Source: Malania oleifera
Lineage: Eukaryota > Streptophyta > Magnoliopsida > Santalales > Ximeniaceae
Direction of reading: 5' to 3'
Length of the DNA: 64,000 nt
NCBI RefSeq assembly: GCF_029873635.1
Contig: NC_080423.1
Coordinates: 107,307,988-107,371,987, forward strand
Within the stretch, counting starts at the first letter, position 1, and each line of letters starts with the position of its first letter. A program made the position numbers and the translations under genes. Below, one piece after another: positions 61,238 through 64,000 of the stretch. The notes under the pieces are model-generated. The model was not told the DNA's origin. It saw only the letters and a list, made by a program, of their open reading frames with translations, and searched no databases.

Positions 61238-62775
61238 TATACCCCAAATATATCACCTACCCTAAAGTTAAAAGAAGACCAGTTCCAAGCATTAATGGGG
61301 AATATCACCTACTAAGTCAACCGCTCGACCAGAGCCATTGACACTAGCCATATATTGACCAGAGTGATCCATGCCCGCCCAATAATAGCCAGAGTGATCC
61401 ATGCCAGGCACCATAATGACAGATCACCTCAAGGTCAAATTCCATCATTATAAATAGGGGTCCAAAAGAGAAGTAAAGGTATCTCATTCTAAACTATATT
61501 TTACTGTTGCATCATACCTCTCAAAGCCAATCCCTGACTTAGGCATTGGAATGATCCCCTGAAGTACACCCCAGGTCCTCCAAGCCACCTTTATTTTCAT
61601 CCTTTTCAGGTGATCAGGATCAAAAAGCTCGTCGGAGGTCAAATCAACATTTTTGGCAGCAACAGTTGGCACTGTCTGTGGGAATGCTTATGAGAGGTTT
61701 TAAATTTCTGATCTTCGATCCTTACATCATGACAACAACCACCAATTCTAGGTCCGACCCTGCTGTGGGTGATCAATCACCCTAGTCCGTTTATTTTGCA
61801 CCCGGAGACTGTTCGGGAGTGACAAGGGAAGAATTCCTTATCTTCCAAAGGAGAATGGAAGCCTCCTAGAAGAAGATGGAAGACATGTTCAACATGCTCT
61901 TACAGAAAATGAGTCATGGAGAACTTGCCTCCTGCTAGTGGTAGGTTGATCCTGACTCACAGGAGAAAGCGAAAGACTTTAAGGAGAGTAATGGAAAAAC
62001 CAACCTCACAAAGAAGGTGGAGGACGTGAACAGCGTGGGAGTTAATGAACAATAAACGAACGAACTGGAGGAGAGAATCAAGAAGATTGACCAAATAGAA
62101 AAGATGATGAAGGAGACTCTTTCCAACCCATCCTGCAGGAAGACCTCATTGAAGTCTTCAAATCCACCCTTCATCAAAGAAGTGATGGAGGTCCCATTGC
62201 CCAGCAAGTTCAAAATGCTGACTTTTGAAAGGTATGAGGGCTTGACTGACCCAATCGATCATCTGGACACCTTCAAGGTGTTGATGCAATTGCAGGGCGC
62301 ACCTAATGCCATCATATGTCGGGCATTTGCAGCCACCCTTAAAGTTAGTGCCAAGGACTGGTACCGAACCCTTTGGCTTGGATCAATCGGCTCCTTCTTT
62401 GAGATGGAACAGTAGTTTGCCGGCCATTTCATTAGCAGCTAGAGAATTGTCAAAACTTTGGCTCATCTGATGAGCTTGGTTCGAGGAGAATGGGAGACTT
62501 TAAAAATGTTCATGCACTGCTTCCTCACTGCGACCCTGGAGATCCGCAACCTAGACATGGGAGTAGCATTGGCAGCCCTGACCACGACTCTTCAGCCAGG
62601 GAATTTCTTGTACTCCCTGGGGAAAAGGCCTCCAATTGACATGGGGGAACTAATGGCACGAGCACAGAAGTATATCAATTTGGAAGAAGTAATGGACAAC
62701 AGGAGAGACCGAGTTGATTTGAAAAGAAAGAACTTAAGGGATACGAGGGAGGCCTCCAAAATAGGGAAGAAGTAA
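61237..62775 (+). pseudogene. Tat/Ogre-like Ty3/gypsy leader and gag remnant
   Basis: The leader TTGGCACTGTCTGTGGGAA (about 61664-61682) resembles the TGGCGCCGTCTGTGGG sequence found between LTR and gag in many Tat-lineage elements. Gag starts near 61729 (MTTTTNSRSDPAVGDQSP, then a stop) and continues with stops as VPLPSKFKMLTFERYEGLTD, IDHLDTFKVLMQLQGAPNAI, SIGSFFEMEQ, a stop, and later GKRPPIDMGELMARAQKYIN and LEEVMDNRRDRVDLKRK. This is the typical Tat gag core. At least five in-frame stops occur and no pol follows. Sequence before 61664 is probably LTR, but its start is not defined. Confidence 0.75.
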
Positions 62776-63009
62776 GAGAGTAACAAGCTACAAAACAGCC
62801 CTAGGGGGTTAGGACATATAAGTAAGTTCTAATCCTACATTCCCCTAAACGTCTCGCGAACTAATGCCCTAGGGGGCTCTAACCCAATCTAGCATGCCCA
62901 GAAAGGAGATTGTTTCATAAAATTGCACCTCTATTAGTCATATCTTCAAACATTTTGTGTTCCTATATTAAATTATCAAACGTACCTATCTATAAGTGCA
63001 TTTTCTGTC
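62776..63009. other. Short spacer between gag remnant and tandem arrays
   Basis: Contains two related CCTAGGGGG(T/C)T blocks (about 62801 and 62869), no coding potential. Confidence 0.4.
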
Positions 63010-63475
63010 ACGCTACTTGATTTCAGCTCAAAAGATGAGCACAACTCATTAGGTAAAAGAAAATTTGTCCAATTGACAAGCAACGCTTGTGAGGCTAGAA
63101 GATTGCCTAACAAATGAGCACAACTCATTAGGCAAAGAAGAATCGACCCAACTGACGAGCAACGCTCATGAGGCCAGAAGACTGCCCAACAAATGAGTAC
63201 GACTCATTAGGCAAAATCGGCCCAATTGACAAGAAAACCTCGTGAGTCCATAAGACCACCCAACAAATGAGCATAGCTCATTAGGCGACATCAACCCAAC
63301 TGACGAGGAAAGTTCGTGAGGCTAGAAAACTGCCCAACAAGTGAGCACAGTTCATTAGGTGAAATCGGCCAAACTGACAAGTAAAGCTCGTGAGGCCAAA
63401 AGACTGCCCAACAAATGAGCACAACTAATTAGGCCAAGAGACAGCTTAAAAGATGAGCACAACTTATTAGGCTAG
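63010..63475. repeat. Tandem array, about 75-bp unit
   Basis: Six or so imperfect copies of a unit with CAACTGACGAGCAACGCTCA, TGAGGCCAGAAGACTGCCCA and ACAAATGAGCACAACTCATT. Short self-complementary parts (TGAGCACAACTCA, GACGAGCAACGCTC) recur in each unit. It follows the Tat-like gag remnant, where such elements often carry arrays. Confidence 0.85.
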
Positions 63476-63489
63476 ACAAACTCCCCACA

Positions 63490-64000
63490 GGGAGGTGCTT
63501 GGCAGAAATTCCTCAAGAAAAGTTACTCGGCAGAAATTTTACCCAAAGAGCTGCTTAGCAGAAATGGCCCACAAAGAGTGGCTCAATAGGAAAAAATGCC
63601 TTAGCAAGAGCTCTTGGGCAGAAATGCCTCACAAAGAGCTGCTCGGCAGGAAAAATGCCTTAACAAGAGCTGCTCGGCAAGAAAAATGCCTTAGCAAGAG
63701 TTGTTCGGTAGAAATTTCGCTCGAAGGGTTGCTCGGTAGAAATTCCCCACAAAGAGTGGCTTGGTAGGAAAAAATGCCTTAGCAAGAGCTGTTCGACAAC
63801 ATCCCTCACGAAAAGTTGCTTGACAAAAAAAATTCCTTAACAAAAGTTGTTCGGTAGAAATTTTGCCTGAAGAGCTTCTTGGAAGAAATGCCCCACAAAG
63901 AGCGACTTGGCAAGAAAAAATTGCCTCAGCAAGAGTTGCTCGGCAGAATCCCTCACGAAAAGCTGCTTGGTTGGAAAAAATGCCTTAGTAAGAGCTGTTT
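63490..64000. repeat. Second tandem array, about 30-35-bp unit, runs off the window
   Basis: Fifteen or more variant copies of GAGCTGCTCGGCAGAAATxxCxCACAAA / GGAAAAATGCCTTAGCAA. Two unit subtypes alternate irregularly. It stays open in one frame (63495-63767) only because of the repeat. The array continues past base 64000. Confidence 0.85.

Noticed and set aside
63495-63767. 90-aa repetitive protein
   Set aside because: It is the translation of a tandem DNA array with no start context and no neighbours. The array continues beyond the frame in all directions.

Overview
This window is nuclear DNA from a flowering plant, most likely a woody eudicot with a repeat-rich genome. The evidence is three intron-containing genes with clear plant orthologs, GT-AG introns up to 4 kb long, site II/telo-box ribosomal-gene promoter motifs, and dense plant-type Ty1/copia, Ty3/gypsy, RTE-LINE, SINE and foldback elements. 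No bacterial-style operon, CRISPR array or rRNA/tRNA gene is present. I cannot name the species.

Genes. (1) 2717-12351 (+), seven coding exons: a 232-aa protein joining an N-terminal STEEP1/CXorf56-type domain to a C-terminal DUF167 (YggU-like) domain, as in Arabidopsis At5g63440. Its intron 4 holds a dead gypsy element and its intron 6 a dead RTE LINE. (2) 13918-17653 (-), seven coding exons: cytosolic ribosomal protein L17 (uL22), 183 aa, convergent with gene 1. Its third intron carries four spaced copies of a 93-94 nt block bounded by box C-like and box D-like motifs on the sense strand, a candidate intronic snoRNA cluster. (3) 37021-39431 (+), two coding exons: a SWIB-domain SWI/SNF subunit of the SWP73/BAF60 family, 547 aa.

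Repeats. 18.2-34.3 kb is a nested retrotransposon nest. It holds a copia 3' fragment, gypsy LTR fragments in both orientations forming a large inverted repeat, and a gypsy element on the minus strand (21198-30644) whose left LTR is split by a solo LTR (22859-25047) and whose gag-pol junction holds a piece of its own LTR. Two LTR-like units then stand in direct tandem. A SINE with a perfect 16-bp target duplication lies at 36054-36290, just upstream of the SWP73 gene. Downstream of that gene are a solo copia-type LTR (41064-42926), a second RTE relic, and a structurally complete but coding-dead copia element (45841-51181, target duplication ATATA) that split one copy of a tandem segmental duplication. 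51.4-64 kb has no gene I can support. It holds a third LINE relic, foldback elements, tandem repeats, a Tat-like gypsy gag remnant (61.2-62.8 kb) and two adjacent tandem arrays running off the window end.

The strongest unexplained signal is a short palindrome, TTCGTCGACGAA and close variants, clustered inside several otherwise unrelated LTR families (gypsy and copia) across the window. The second is the snoRNA-like repeat series in the RPL17 intron. The three genes are unrelated in function (putative ER trafficking/unknown, translation, chromatin remodelling) and show no sign of co-regulation beyond generic housekeeping promoter motifs.
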